Shown here one piece after another: positions 8,079 through 16,884 of a stretch of 64,000 nucleotides of DNA. The notes beneath the pieces were generated by a model, which saw only the letters and a list, made by a program, of their open reading frames with translations, was not told the DNA's origin and made no database searches. Location of the stretch: positions 1 through 64,000 of the forward strand of contig JAUNQD010000003.1 of NCBI GenBank assembly GCA_030536355.1, in the 5' to 3' direction. The position numbers and the translations under genes were made by a program. Positions within the stretch are counted from its first letter, which is position 1. Every line of letters begins with the position of its first letter. Source of the DNA: Bacillota bacterium. Lineage in GTDB: Bacteria > Bacillota > Clostridia > Peptostreptococcales > Anaerovoracaceae.

Positions 8079-9131
8079 ATGAGAAAGATCATAAAAATCT
8101 TTTGTGTCATTTTATTTGTAAGTGTATTGATATATGCCGTCAAAGATGCTGTTTCAACAGAAATCAGAGAAGCGTCTGTACCGGTGGTATCAGAAAAAGT
8201 ATTGATTCCGGGAGGTCAGTCGATCGGTGTCAGAATGGATGTAAAAGGAGTACTTATAGTAGGATTGGAAGAAATCCAAGAAAAAGACGGCGAGAAAATA
8301 AATCCAGGCCTTCTGAGTGGTCTTCAAATCGGTGACATGATCATTTCTATAGATGGAAAAAATGTTTATCGTGCAGATGATGTTAAAGCTATGATAAACG
8401 AGAATAAAGGAGAAGTTATACTTAAGATAAAAAGAAATGATGAAATAATGAATGTAGATATAAAACCTATACTGTCAGACGAAGACAATACTTACAAGTT
8501 GGGGATATGGGTAAAAGATAAGACTGCAGGCATAGGAACGTTGACATATTATGATCCCGAAAATTCAACTTTTGGAGCACTTGGTCATGGAATAGTCGAT
8601 CCGGAGACAAATTCGATATTGTCGGTAGATACAGGACAATTGTTGGAAGTTAAGGTGCGCGATGTAAATGAAGGTAAGGAAGGTACGCCCGGAGAAATAC
8701 AGGGCATTTTTTATCATGCCGATGAACCTTTAGGAAGTCTGGAAAAGAACTGTCAATTTGGTATTTTCGGGAGCACTTATCACCCTATTGAAAATCCATA
8801 TTACAGGAAGCCTTTGTCGGTAGGCAGTAAAAGTCAGATAGAAAAAGGTAAAGCATATATCCTTTCGACATTATCCGACAACAGGATAAAGAGATTTGAG
8901 ATCGAAATCGAAAAAATAAATGATAACGATATAAATGAAGATAAGTGTATGGTGATAAAGATCACGGATAAAGAACTGCTAGAAGAAACAGGAGGAATAA
9001 TCCAGGGAATGTCAGGCAGTCCTATAATCCAAAATGACAGAATAATAGGAGCTGTAACACACGTATTTGTCAATGATCCAACAAGGGGATATGGAGTATT
9101 TATAGAGAATATGTTGGAAGCTTATGAATAA
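8079..9131 (+). CDS. spoIVB: SpoIVB peptidase (PDZ, family S55)
   Basis: Forespore-secreted serine protease that triggers processing of pro-sigma-K through the SpoIVF complex. 350 residues: membrane anchor near 6-22, PDZ domain about 55-125, then the S55 peptidase domain. His170 in FGALGHGIVDPE and Ser314 in GMSGSP are the expected catalytic residues. It is shorter than the Bacillus protein (about 426), mostly in the N-terminal part. AGGGGGAT overlaps the stop of the BofC-like gene and serves the ATG at 8079, with TTG at 8076 as the alternative. spo0A follows, the standard Clostridia order. Confidence 0.95.
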   Translation: MRKIIKIFCVILFVSVLIYAVKDAVSTEIREASVPVVSEKVLIPGGQSIGVRMDVKGVLIVGLEEIQEKDGEKINPGLLSGLQIGDMIISIDGKNVYRADDVKAMINENKGEVILKIKRNDEIMNVDIKPILSDEDNTYKLGIWVKDKTAGIGTLTYYDPENSTFGALGHGIVDPETNSILSVDTGQLLEVKVRDVNEGKEGTPGEIQGIFYHADEPLGSLEKNCQFGIFGSTYHPIENPYYRKPLSVGSKSQIEKGKAYILSTLSDNRIKRFEIEIEKINDNDINEDKCMVIKITDKELLEETGGIIQGMSGSPIIQNDRIIGAVTHVFVNDPTRGYGVFIENMLEAYE

Positions 9132-9155
9132 TGAAAGGCAATATAATATTTTGTA

Positions 9156-9163
9156 TTGTCGAA
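9156..9163 (+). promoter_or_regulatory. 0A box upstream of spo0A
   Basis: TTGTCGAA matches the Spo0A-binding consensus (TGTCGAA core) and lies 105 bases before the spo0A start. It suggests autoregulation, as known in Bacillus and Clostridium. I could not define a convincing sigma-H promoter by eye in the same gap. Confidence 0.6.
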
Positions 9164-9267
9164 TAGTGTCTTAATATGAATGAAAGTGTATAACGCTTAC
9201 CATTGATTAGACATTATCTATATTCAAAAATAATTATGTAGTAATTTTTATATGATGGAGGAGAAAA

Positions 9268-10062
9268 ATGAAGAAAATTAAAATTGGTATCGCCGACGAT
9301 AACAGAGAATTCTGTGATATCCTTACAGATCTGTTAAGCGAAAGGGAAGATATTGATTTGGTTTTCGTTTCTCACGACGGTAATAAAACTATAGAACTTA
9401 TCAAAACAAAACAACCTGACATCTTAATATTGGACATGATCATGCCTTACCTGGACGGTTTGGGCGTACTGGAAGAAATCAATGAAATGGAACTTGAAAA
9501 ATACCCGCACACTATTGTTTTATCAGCAGTGGGACAAGAACCAATCACACAAAAAGCAATAGCTCTCGGTGCAGAGTACTATTTAGTCAAACCATTTAAT
9601 CTGGAGATATTGATGAAACGTCTGAATCAGTTGGCAGGAATACATAAAGAAGAGGGTAAAATGCAATACGCTAAAGCTGTAATGAATAATGAAAATGATG
9701 ATAAATCAAGGCTCTTGGAAATTGAAATAACAAATATAATCCATGAGATAGGCGTACCTGCTCACATCAAAGGCTACCACTACCTACGAGATGCTATAAT
9801 CATGGTAGTAGAAGACATAGAACTGCTGGGTGCAGTGACAAAAGAGCTGTACCCGGCCATTGCCAGAGAAAACAACACTACGCCAAGCCGCGTAGAGAGA
9901 GCTATACGCCATGCTATAGAAGTTGCCTGGAACAGAGGCCGCATGGAGACTATAAACAATCTATTCGGCTATACAGTCCAGTGCGACAAAGGCAAGCCCA
10001 CTAACTCAGAATTCATAGCTATCATCGCTGATAAACTGAGGATAGAGAGGAAAGTTGGGTAA
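9268..10062 (+). CDS. spo0A: Stage 0 sporulation response regulator Spo0A
   Basis: Master regulator of sporulation entry; the phosphorylated form binds 0A boxes. 264 residues with a receiver domain (acidic pocket Asp10-Asp11, phospho-acceptor Asp56 in [10 protein letters not shown], Lys108 in LVKPF), a linker, and the C-terminal DNA-binding domain. The latter contains the highly conserved [18 protein letters not shown] recognition region and [24 protein letters not shown] precedes the ATG. The spoIVB-spo0A order and the upstream 0A box are classic. Confidence 0.98.
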   Translation: MKKIKIGIADDNREFCDILTDLLSEREDIDLVFVSHDGNKTIELIKTKQPDILILDMIMPYLDGLGVLEEINEMELEKYPHTIVLSAVGQEPITQKAIALGAEYYLVKPFNLEILMKRLNQLAGIHKEEGKMQYAKAVMNNENDDKSRLLEIEITNIIHEIGVPAHIKGYHYLRDAIIMVVEDIELLGAVTKELYPAIARENNTTPSRVERAIRHAIEVAWNRGRMETINNLFGYTVQCDKGKPTNSEFIAIIADKLRIERKVG

Positions 10063-10071
10063 ACAAATAAG

Positions 10072-10100
10072 AAACTCCGTCTTGAAAAGACGGAGTTTTT
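10072..10100 (+). terminator. Terminator of spo0A, probably bidirectional
   Basis: A twelve-pair perfect stem (10072-10083 with 10087-10098) with a GAA loop and a T run. Read from the minus strand it also ends the convergent Cys-rich gene, with a weaker T tract. Confidence 0.9.
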
Positions 10101-10112
10101 GCGTGCTCATAT

Positions 10113-11018
10113 TCAGTAGCAGCATTGATCATTGGAACTGTCATTTCTTTCAGGATACAGACCGGGACAAGTCATTACGCCTGAAATATTTTCCTGCATA
10201 GGTGCATCTGCAAATCCTGTTGATAGAACACAAAGCTGTACAGGTACCGTGATTTTCTTTTCAGCAGCTACACATATAGTTATGATCATGTTGGCTGATA
10301 CATCGCCATTACATCCTATACATAGATCTCGATTTATATTGTTCGTAGCAAGCCTTCCGCTGAATCCCACGTTGGCAAGTTCAGTTAACCTTGGAAGAAA
10401 TGCTGAATTGCTGTTATCCGGCATACATAATTCGAAGAAATTAGTAAGTATAAGAGGGCAATTTTGCTTAGCTACGCTTAATTCAGCACATAAGGTCATA
10501 GTACTTTCTCTACCGCAATTGTCACATACAGCCAGATCGAGGTATATCACTATATTCCCCCATACTTTAGCGTTTTGGGTCCCGAATATAGGTGTTCCGC
10601 AGCCACCTGACTCACATTCACTGTTTTCTGCGAAGAGCAGTTTTTCCGATGGAACACCATCAGGTCCAATAGTTTCCAATGTACCATGACAATCGTTTAC
10701 AAAACATGCACCTGAGATCCCGGTTTCCATTTCCAATGTCAGATTATCACAATCTGAGGCATTGGAAGGATCAAATACTTTTTTGATCCTTATATCAAGG
10801 ACCCTATTTATGGTGCATCCACATGGAAGAGCAGGTGAAAATCTGAGGTTCTGTACTGTCCTCATGCCTTGCATATTGAATCGTACAGCATCATATACGC
10901 TTTGAACATAAATAGGCGTAACTGTAACGTCATCAAGATTACCACTGAAGCTGCACAATTCATTGGCTCTGCAGCAAGTATCATTGCCATTTGTTTGTGA
11001 TGTACAATAACAGTTCAT
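10113..11018 (-). CDS. Cys-rich protein, possible spore-surface component
   Basis: 301 residues, about 24 of them cysteine (8%), starting MNCYCTSQTNG and ending DQCCY. There is no signal peptide, membrane segment or recognised domain. Cysteines come in pairs (CC, CxC, CxxC) between long beta-rich stretches. Two internally similar halves are suspected: IVIYLDLAVCDNCGRESTMTLCAEL and ANMIITICVAAEKKITVPVQLCVL. GGAGGTAACG precedes the ATG. An intracellularly made, disulphide-capable Cys-rich protein beside spo0A suggests a coat or exosporium role, but that is inference. A TGTCGAA sequence sits about 34 bases upstream of the start (11053-11059). Confidence 0.7.
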   Translation of the reverse strand: MNCYCTSQTNGNDTCCRANELCSFSGNLDDVTVTPIYVQSVYDAVRFNMQGMRTVQNLRFSPALPCGCTINRVLDIRIKKVFDPSNASDCDNLTLEMETGISGACFVNDCHGTLETIGPDGVPSEKLLFAENSECESGGCGTPIFGTQNAKVWGNIVIYLDLAVCDNCGRESTMTLCAELSVAKQNCPLILTNFFELCMPDNSNSAFLPRLTELANVGFSGRLATNNINRDLCIGCNGDVSANMIITICVAAEKKITVPVQLCVLSTGFADAPMQENISGVMTCPGLYPERNDSSNDQCCY

Positions 11019-11136
11019 CGTTACCTCCTTAGATGGTCTAAATATGAATTTATGTCGAATTGTTCAATGGCAGTATATGAAATAGTTGAGTTTTGTGTTA
11101 CAATACAATAACTATTTTAATGAAAGGCAAAGCAAT

Positions 11137-12387
11137 ATGGTTAAAACTAAAAAATTAAATTGCGGAACTACCGTGATCATGGAAAAGACAGATTACGTTC
11201 AGTCAGCCGCTTTAGGAATATGGATAAAAGCGGGAGCAGCAGATGAGAATGATGACGTATCAGGCGTTTCCCACTTTATAGAACATATGATGTTTAAAGG
11301 AACTGACAAACGTTCTGCTAAACAGATAGCATCGGATGTAGACAAGATCGGTGGTACATTCAATGCGTTTACAGGCAAAGAAGCAACTTGTTACTACATA
11401 AAAACACTGTCCTCAAATATATATAAAGGTGCAGAAATATTGATCGATATGCTGACAGGCTCCAAGTTCGATCCTGAAGAAATGGACAAGGAGCGACAGG
11501 TAATATTCGAAGAAATAAAAATGGTAAAGGACAGCCCTGATGATGATGTCTACGATACCATCTCTGAACTTGTATCAAGTGGTAATCCGCTTGGAAGAAG
11601 TATTCTCGGAACACAGGAAAGTCTTGCCGGTATAACACGAGAAAAAATGCTCTCTTATCTGAATGATAAATACGCACGCGACAGTATTGTTATAGCGGTG
11701 GCAGGAAATTTTGATGAAGAGAAGATCATGGAGCTTTTTGAAGGCAAGCTTGATAAATTGAAGGCTGAGAAAGTGATCGAGCCATTTGAACTCAAACCTT
11801 ATAAAGCAAGTTATGATGTCAAAGTAAAAGATATTGAGCAGACGCATATATGCCTTGCGGCACCGGGAGTATCTCTAGGTAATGATATGTATTATTCATT
11901 CGTATTAATGAATAGTATCTTTGGAGGAAGCATGAGTTCAAGGCTTTTCCAGAATATCAGAGAAGAAAAGGGCCTCGCTTATTCAGTGTGTTCGATGAAT
12001 GCTTTTTCCAGCTATTGGGGATTCTTCAGCATTTATGCGGGAGTTGCTCATGAAAAGGTCAAAGATACCATCGAAGCAATAAAATATGAACTTGATGCGC
12101 TGAAAAACAAAGGCGTTACATCAGAAGAGTTGATGATGGCAAAGGAACAAGTGAAGAGTTCCTATATTTTCGGATTGGAAAATATAAACAGCAGAATGTT
12201 CTCTATAGGTAAGAATGAACTTCTTCTCGGAAGAGTGTTCAAGCCTGAAGAGGTGCTTGAATCTTTTGATAAAGTAACACTTGAAGACATACTTAAAGCT
12301 GCAGAAATGATCGGAGACCATTCGATTTACTGCGGTGCTTCCGTTACAGGTAAAGACTTTGATTTGGAAGGAATGCTAAAAGGATGA
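11137..12387 (+). CDS. M16 family zinc metallopeptidase (processing-peptidase-like)
   Basis: 416 residues. The inverted zinc motif HxxEH is His46-Phe-Ile-Glu49-His50, with the distal glutamate in VIFEEIKM (about Glu126), so the active site is complete. The inactive-type C-terminal half (SRLFQNIREEKGLAYSV) provides the second M16 domain. It corresponds to the YmxG/MlpA-type peptidases that neighbour dut and pnp in many Firmicutes. AAAGG nine bases upstream supports the ATG at 11137; an upstream in-frame extension to 11086 has no ribosome binding site. It overlaps dut by four bases. Confidence 0.9.
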   Translation: MVKTKKLNCGTTVIMEKTDYVQSAALGIWIKAGAADENDDVSGVSHFIEHMMFKGTDKRSAKQIASDVDKIGGTFNAFTGKEATCYYIKTLSSNIYKGAEILIDMLTGSKFDPEEMDKERQVIFEEIKMVKDSPDDDVYDTISELVSSGNPLGRSILGTQESLAGITREKMLSYLNDKYARDSIVIAVAGNFDEEKIMELFEGKLDKLKAEKVIEPFELKPYKASYDVKVKDIEQTHICLAAPGVSLGNDMYYSFVLMNSIFGGSMSSRLFQNIREEKGLAYSVCSMNAFSSYWGFFSIYAGVAHEKVKDTIEAIKYELDALKNKGVTSEELMMAKEQVKSSYIFGLENINSRMFSIGKNELLLGRVFKPEEVLESFDKVTLEDILKAAEMIGDHSIYCGASVTGKDFDLEGMLKG

Positions 12388-12812
12388 TAATTAAAATCAA
12401 ATCGTTATCAGGGAACATACCACAGTATGAGACAGAAGGTTCTGCCGGTATGGATATAAAAGCATATTTAAAGGAGCCAATTAAAATAGCTCCGGGGAAA
12501 AGAGCCTTGATTCCAACAGGTCTGTTTCTTGAAATACCTACAGGATATGAAGTGCAGATCCGTGCAAGAAGCGGTCTTGCAGTCAAGTATGGTATCGGTT
12601 TAACAAACGGTATCGGAACGATCGATAGTGATTACAGAGGTGAAATCAAAGTTTCTCTCATAAATTGGGGAGAAGAAGAATTCACGGTGAATTGCGGAGA
12701 CAGGATCGCCCAAATGGTGGTTTGTCGCTATGAAAAGGTTGAGTTGGAGCCTGTAAAGGAGCTGAACGAAACGGCAAGAGGAACAGGAGGATTCGGCCAT
12801 ACAGGAATATAA
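12384..12812 (+). CDS. dut: dUTP diphosphatase (dUTPase)
   Basis: Hydrolyses dUTP to dUMP, keeping uracil out of DNA and feeding dTMP synthesis. 142 residues with all five trimeric-dUTPase motifs: GSAGMDI near 19-25, ARSGLA near 61, NGIGTIDSDYRGEI near 74-87, GDRIAQMVV near 104 and RGTGGFGHTG at the C-terminus. Its ATG overlaps the stop of the M16 peptidase gene (ATGA), so the two are translationally coupled. Confidence 0.97.
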   Translation: MIIKIKSLSGNIPQYETEGSAGMDIKAYLKEPIKIAPGKRALIPTGLFLEIPTGYEVQIRARSGLAVKYGIGLTNGIGTIDSDYRGEIKVSLINWGEEEFTVNCGDRIAQMVVCRYEKVELEPVKELNETARGTGGFGHTGI

Positions 12813-12864
12813 ATGATATATCAAAATTAAAGTCTGTCGCATATATTACCTTGAGGTGGTGTAG

Positions 12865-13821
12865 ATGACAGACTTTTTATTACCTGAAAAAATCAACAAC
12901 ATGATAAAAAGCATTCCTAAGCCAAGATTATTTTATAAAAAGGGAATTTATGTAGGAGGATTATTTCGTCCATATATGTCTTTTCAAGAATATACAACAG
13001 CTGCTATGTTTTCAGGAAGTGAAGTCATCACACCTCTTACAATAAGGTTTTCTGCGATGTTGGGAGATGAAAGCACACCGGATACAGTAAGAAACATTAA
13101 AAAAATGGAAGTCCGTTTTTTTACCTTGAAAGGTTGTTATGATATGATATGTCAGAACATACCTGTACAATTCATAAAAGATGAAAAGAAGTCGATAGAG
13201 TTATTTGAGTCATTTAAAAACAAAAGGGCGTTCGATGGCATCAACAAGAAGTCGTTTTGGCAATTCATAGTAAATAATCCGGAATCGATAAATGCAGCGT
13301 TACACTTATATTCAAACGAAGGATTGACAGATAGCTTTATAAATATAAAATGGTATTCGGTAAATTTGATGCATTGGATCAACGAAGCAGGAGAAAAGTA
13401 TTTGATCAGAATAAAGTGGGTACCTATTGTATCCAAACCTTTCGAAAAGGAGTTTCTGACCATCAAATCTGCAGAATTCATTTCAGGATTTGACCCTGAT
13501 ATCGCACATAATGAATTGATCAACAATATAGAAAATGACAGTTTCCCTAAATTGGAGTTGCAAGTTCAGATCATCGACGAAAATAATGCAGCAAATGAAG
13601 AATTATACGATCCTACACTATTGTGGAACGAGAGACAGTTCCCGTTCATACCGGTTGGTGTTTTGATGATCAATAAAATACTATCGGACACAAAGCGTAA
13701 CGAAATTTGTTTTTTAATGACCAATACAATCGAAGGAGTTGAACATTACAGTACGGGTATGAATGATGTATTTGAATTCATATATAAGTTGGAAGCAATG
13801 GAAAGGGGAATATCTTTATAA
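12865..13821 (+). CDS. Catalase-fold protein lacking the catalytic histidine and most of the heme-ligand segment
   Basis: 318 residues that follow the catalase core in order: TPLTIRFSAMLGDESTPDTV (classic xxVRFSTVxGExGSADTVRD), VRFFTLKG, QNIPVQFIKD (NNTPxFFIRD), SFWQFIVNNPESI (DFWxxxPESL), FDPDIAHNELINNI and FPFIPVGVLMINK (YPLIPVGxxxLNRN). The essential heme-side histidine of the VVHAKG motif is a tyrosine here (Tyr24 in RLFYKKG). The RxFxYxDTHRxR proximal-ligand motif is not recognisable; a lone Tyr307 lies near that place. It ends at 318 rather than about 480, and the catalase C-terminal domain is a separate overlapping gene. It is unlikely to be an active catalase. Confidence 0.8.
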   Translation: MTDFLLPEKINNMIKSIPKPRLFYKKGIYVGGLFRPYMSFQEYTTAAMFSGSEVITPLTIRFSAMLGDESTPDTVRNIKKMEVRFFTLKGCYDMICQNIPVQFIKDEKKSIELFESFKNKRAFDGINKKSFWQFIVNNPESINAALHLYSNEGLTDSFINIKWYSVNLMHWINEAGEKYLIRIKWVPIVSKPFEKEFLTIKSAEFISGFDPDIAHNELINNIENDSFPKLELQVQIIDENNAANEELYDPTLLWNERQFPFIPVGVLMINKILSDTKRNEICFLMTNTIEGVEHYSTGMNDVFEFIYKLEAMERGISL

Positions 13822-14015
13822 TGCAAAGGGCACAAGCCAAGGAATTTTATGAGTCTCTTTCCGAAAGAGAAAAAGAGCTGTTGGCGGAATCAATAGCAGA
13901 AGACATTTATTTCGAAGAGAAAGAAGCATGCAAAGAGATACTGTGCATTTTGCATGAAACGAATCGTGAGCTGACAGAACGAATTAAAAGAATTAACGGC
14001 TTTACAAGGCGATAA
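13821..14015 (+). CDS. Stand-alone catalase-related (C-terminal) domain protein
   Basis: 64 residues. The stretch AKEFYESLSEREKELLAESI matches the start of the catalase-related domain that normally closes clade catalases (pattern LYxxMSEEEKxRLIxNIA). The rest is helical and charged. The ATG shares a base with the stop of the catalase-core gene (TAATG), in a different frame, so translation is coupled. The segment that should link the two domains, including the heme-ligand helix and about 100 residues, is missing. A single frameshift therefore does not explain the split. The domain call is by pattern recognition. Confidence 0.7.
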   Translation: MQRAQAKEFYESLSEREKELLAESIAEDIYFEEKEACKEILCILHETNRELTERIKRINGFTRR

Positions 14016-14049
14016 TGGCTATGTATTATATTCTTGTACGGAGGGTAAA

Positions 14050-15063
14050 ATGAACATCAGAGAAGAAGTAGAAAAAAGAGAATATGAATATCTTTCGCCA
14101 TTTGCGACTAAATCTGCAGAAAGCAAGGGTCGTGCTATGGATGAAGAAAAGTGCAGCATAAGAACTGATTTTCAGAGGGATAGAGATAGGATAGTACATT
14201 CAAAAGCGTTCAGACGTCTTATGCATAAAACGCAAGTATTTCTGGCACCGGAAGGTGATCATTACAGAACAAGACTGACACATACGATAGAGGTCTCTCA
14301 GATAGCTAGGACTATAGCAAGAGGAGCAGGGCTCAATGAAGATCTTGCAGAAGCCATCGCTATGGGTCATGATCTTGGGCATACACCTTTTGGTCATAGT
14401 GGTGAATCTGTGCTGGCTGAAATATATCCTAAGGGTTTCAGACATAATGTTCAGAGTTTACGAGTGGTGGATGTGCTTGAGTCAGGTAGTAAGAGAAGAG
14501 GGATGAATCTGACACAGGAAGTCCGAGATGGTATCTTGAATCATACAGGAAGCACTGTGCCGATGACTCCTGAAGGACAGATCGTTAAAGTAAGCGATAG
14601 AATTGCATACATAAACCACGACATAGATGATGCCATAAGAAGCGGTATAATTACTGTTGGTGATCTCCCAAAGGAAAGTATAGAAATACTGGGCGATACT
14701 CATAAGAAGAGGATAGATACTCTTGTCAGAGATATGATAGAACATTCTTATGGTAAGCCTACAGCACAGTTAAGTGAAGAGAAAATGTCTGCAATGAATG
14801 AGCTCAGAACATTCATGTTCAAAAATGTATACCACAACAGTAATGTCAAAAAAGTAGAGGACATAAATAAAGTTAGAGATATAGTAGAGTCACTTTATAA
14901 TTATTATCTTGAAAATTGGCAGCTGCTTCCTAAGGAACTCCTAGCAATGAAAGATGAATATGATATCGAAGAACTTGTTAAGGATCATGTTGCAGGAATG
15001 ACCGATAGATATGCCATAAATACTTATGAAGAAATAACTAAAAATTATAAAAGATTTTTTTAA
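14050..15063 (+). CDS. dgt: dGTPase-like HD-domain triphosphohydrolase
   Basis: Hydrolyses dNTPs to the nucleoside and triphosphate. 337 residues, the short dgt type. Metal-binding HD residues are seen in LTHTIEVSQIARTIARG near 75-91 and AIAMGHDLGHTPFGHSGE near 105-122. RDRDRIVHSKAFRRLMHKTQ near the N-terminus is the family signature. GGAGGG lies upstream of the ATG. dgt-dnaG-rpoD is a conserved Clostridia order and suggests a replication-linked role. Confidence 0.92.
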   Translation: MNIREEVEKREYEYLSPFATKSAESKGRAMDEEKCSIRTDFQRDRDRIVHSKAFRRLMHKTQVFLAPEGDHYRTRLTHTIEVSQIARTIARGAGLNEDLAEAIAMGHDLGHTPFGHSGESVLAEIYPKGFRHNVQSLRVVDVLESGSKRRGMNLTQEVRDGILNHTGSTVPMTPEGQIVKVSDRIAYINHDIDDAIRSGIITVGDLPKESIEILGDTHKKRIDTLVRDMIEHSYGKPTAQLSEEKMSAMNELRTFMFKNVYHNSNVKKVEDINKVRDIVESLYNYYLENWQLLPKELLAMKDEYDIEELVKDHVAGMTDRYAINTYEEITKNYKRFF

Positions 15064-15129
15064 ATAATAAAAAGGAAACTGCGGATTTTTGTCGTATATA
15101 TTATTAAGTATTAATAAAGAGGGGCAAAA

Positions 15130-16872
15130 GTGAGCGGAAGAAATCAGGTAAATATTGCAGATGAAATAAAAAGCAGGTGTAATATCGTGGATGTTATTGG
15201 CCGTGTCGTTCCTTTAAAGAAGGCCGGCAGCAATTATAAAGGCGTTTGTCCTTTCCACAATGAGAAGACACCTTCTTTTGTTGTTTCTGAAACTAAACAG
15301 ATCTTTACTTGTTTTGGATGCGGGGCAACAGGCGATGTCCTAGCTTTTGTCAAGAGATACTATAATCTCGATTTCAAAGGGGCAGTCGAGATGCTAGCCA
15401 AGGAATACGGGATAAGTCTGGAAGGTGCTTTCAGAAGCAATAAAGACAAAGAAGAACTTTATGAAATAAACAGACAGGCTGCCAGATTTTTTTATAGAGC
15501 ATTGAGGGAAAAAGCAAATCCCGGATATACATATATGAAGAACCGAGGGATATCTGAAGATACTCTTAACAAATTTGGGATAGGATATGCTGATGAACAG
15601 TGGGATAGCCTGTACAAATTCCTTCTGTCCAAGGGTTACAAAGAAGATAAGCTTATGGACCTGGGGCTTATATCAAAATCAAAAGAACGATATTTTGATA
15701 AATTCAGAGGGAGAGTGATATTTCCGATATTGAATACTTCTGGCAAAGTTATAGGTTTTGGCGGAAGAATAATCGGAGATGGAGAGCCAAAGTATCTCAA
15801 TTCTCAAGAGTCGGGTGTTTTTCAGAAGAAATACAATCTGTACGGCCTAAATCTTACGGGAAAAGATGTTCGTAACGAAGATGCAATAGTTTTGGTCGAA
15901 GGATATATGGATGTTGTATCTTTGTATCAGCATGGTGTCAGAAATGTATCTGCTTCTTTAGGCACAGCCCTTACTGAAAATCAAGCCAGACTTATACGAA
16001 GATATACTAAAAATGTAATCTTATCGTATGATGCAGATCAGGCAGGGCAGAATGCCGCCCTAAGAGGATTGGATATATTATATAATGAAGGATGTCGGGC
16101 TAAAGTGCTCAAAGTAAATGATGGCAAAGACCCGGACGAATTCATCAAGAAGAATGGAAAACAAGCCTTTAAAGAACTTATTGACAAAGCTTTGCCGTAC
16201 GGTGATTTTAAACTGGGAATGGCTAAGGCAAAATACGACATAGATGATGAACAGCAGCGAATTGAATTCTTGAGAGATGCGATAGTCATTTTGAAGGAAA
16301 TGAAGCCGATGGAAGCCGACATATATATCAAAAAATTGGCGGATGATACCGGTATATCAGAAGGTGCTATAAGATTTGAGTATTCAGGCAATAATAGTCA
16401 GGAAAAGAATTCCGGTAATATAAGGCAGCAAGACGGCACGAATGAAATGAGTGCAGCGATGTCGTTGCTGGAACAGGATCTTATCAAACTGATGATAATA
16501 GATAAGAGTTTTGTTGAACTTCCCGGTGATATCAAGGATTCAGCATTTGTTTCAGAATCAGGAAACATAATGTATAACAGGATCATGGAACTGGCACCGG
16601 ATAGCAGACAGATTGATATAGACAAGCTTATAGAAGGCTTTGACGAGGAAACTTCCCGACAGTTCGATACCATAAAAGACAAGGTCATTCCTCAAGGAAG
16701 AGAAATGGACATATTCAATGAATGCATAGAACGAATAAGGAAGAGAAATCTTAAAGCTAAAGAATCTCACATAATAATGCAGCTTTCCATGGCAGACGAG
16801 GAAGATAACCATGAGGAAATCGTCAGATTGACTCGACAGTTAATGGAAATCCAGAAAAAAATAAGGGAATAA
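15130..16872 (+). CDS. dnaG: DNA primase
   Basis: Synthesises RNA primers at the replication fork with DnaB helicase. 580 residues: zinc-binding domain with Cys40, His43, Cys61 and Cys64 (CPFHNEKTPSF, CFGCGATGD), RNA polymerase/Toprim core with VEGYMDV near 256 and SYDADQAGQ near 300, and a C-terminal helicase-interaction domain. The start is a GTG at 15130 behind GAGGGG; no better ATG is nearby. It is followed after 12 bases by rpoD, so the macromolecular-synthesis operon is kept apart from rpsU. Confidence 0.97.
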   Translation: MSGRNQVNIADEIKSRCNIVDVIGRVVPLKKAGSNYKGVCPFHNEKTPSFVVSETKQIFTCFGCGATGDVLAFVKRYYNLDFKGAVEMLAKEYGISLEGAFRSNKDKEELYEINRQAARFFYRALREKANPGYTYMKNRGISEDTLNKFGIGYADEQWDSLYKFLLSKGYKEDKLMDLGLISKSKERYFDKFRGRVIFPILNTSGKVIGFGGRIIGDGEPKYLNSQESGVFQKKYNLYGLNLTGKDVRNEDAIVLVEGYMDVVSLYQHGVRNVSASLGTALTENQARLIRRYTKNVILSYDADQAGQNAALRGLDILYNEGCRAKVLKVNDGKDPDEFIKKNGKQAFKELIDKALPYGDFKLGMAKAKYDIDDEQQRIEFLRDAIVILKEMKPMEADIYIKKLADDTGISEGAIRFEYSGNNSQEKNSGNIRQQDGTNEMSAAMSLLEQDLIKLMIIDKSFVELPGDIKDSAFVSESGNIMYNRIMELAPDSRQIDIDKLIEGFDEETSRQFDTIKDKVIPQGREMDIFNECIERIRKRNLKAKESHIIMQLSMADEEDNHEEIVRLTRQLMEIQKKIRE

Positions 16873-16884
16873 GAGGAAGAAAAA

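Noticed and set aside
12865-14015. Split catalase as a sequencing frameshift
   Set aside because: Joining the frames would not restore the missing heme-ligand segment or the catalytic His. The second frame opens only at 13788, so one indel does not explain it.
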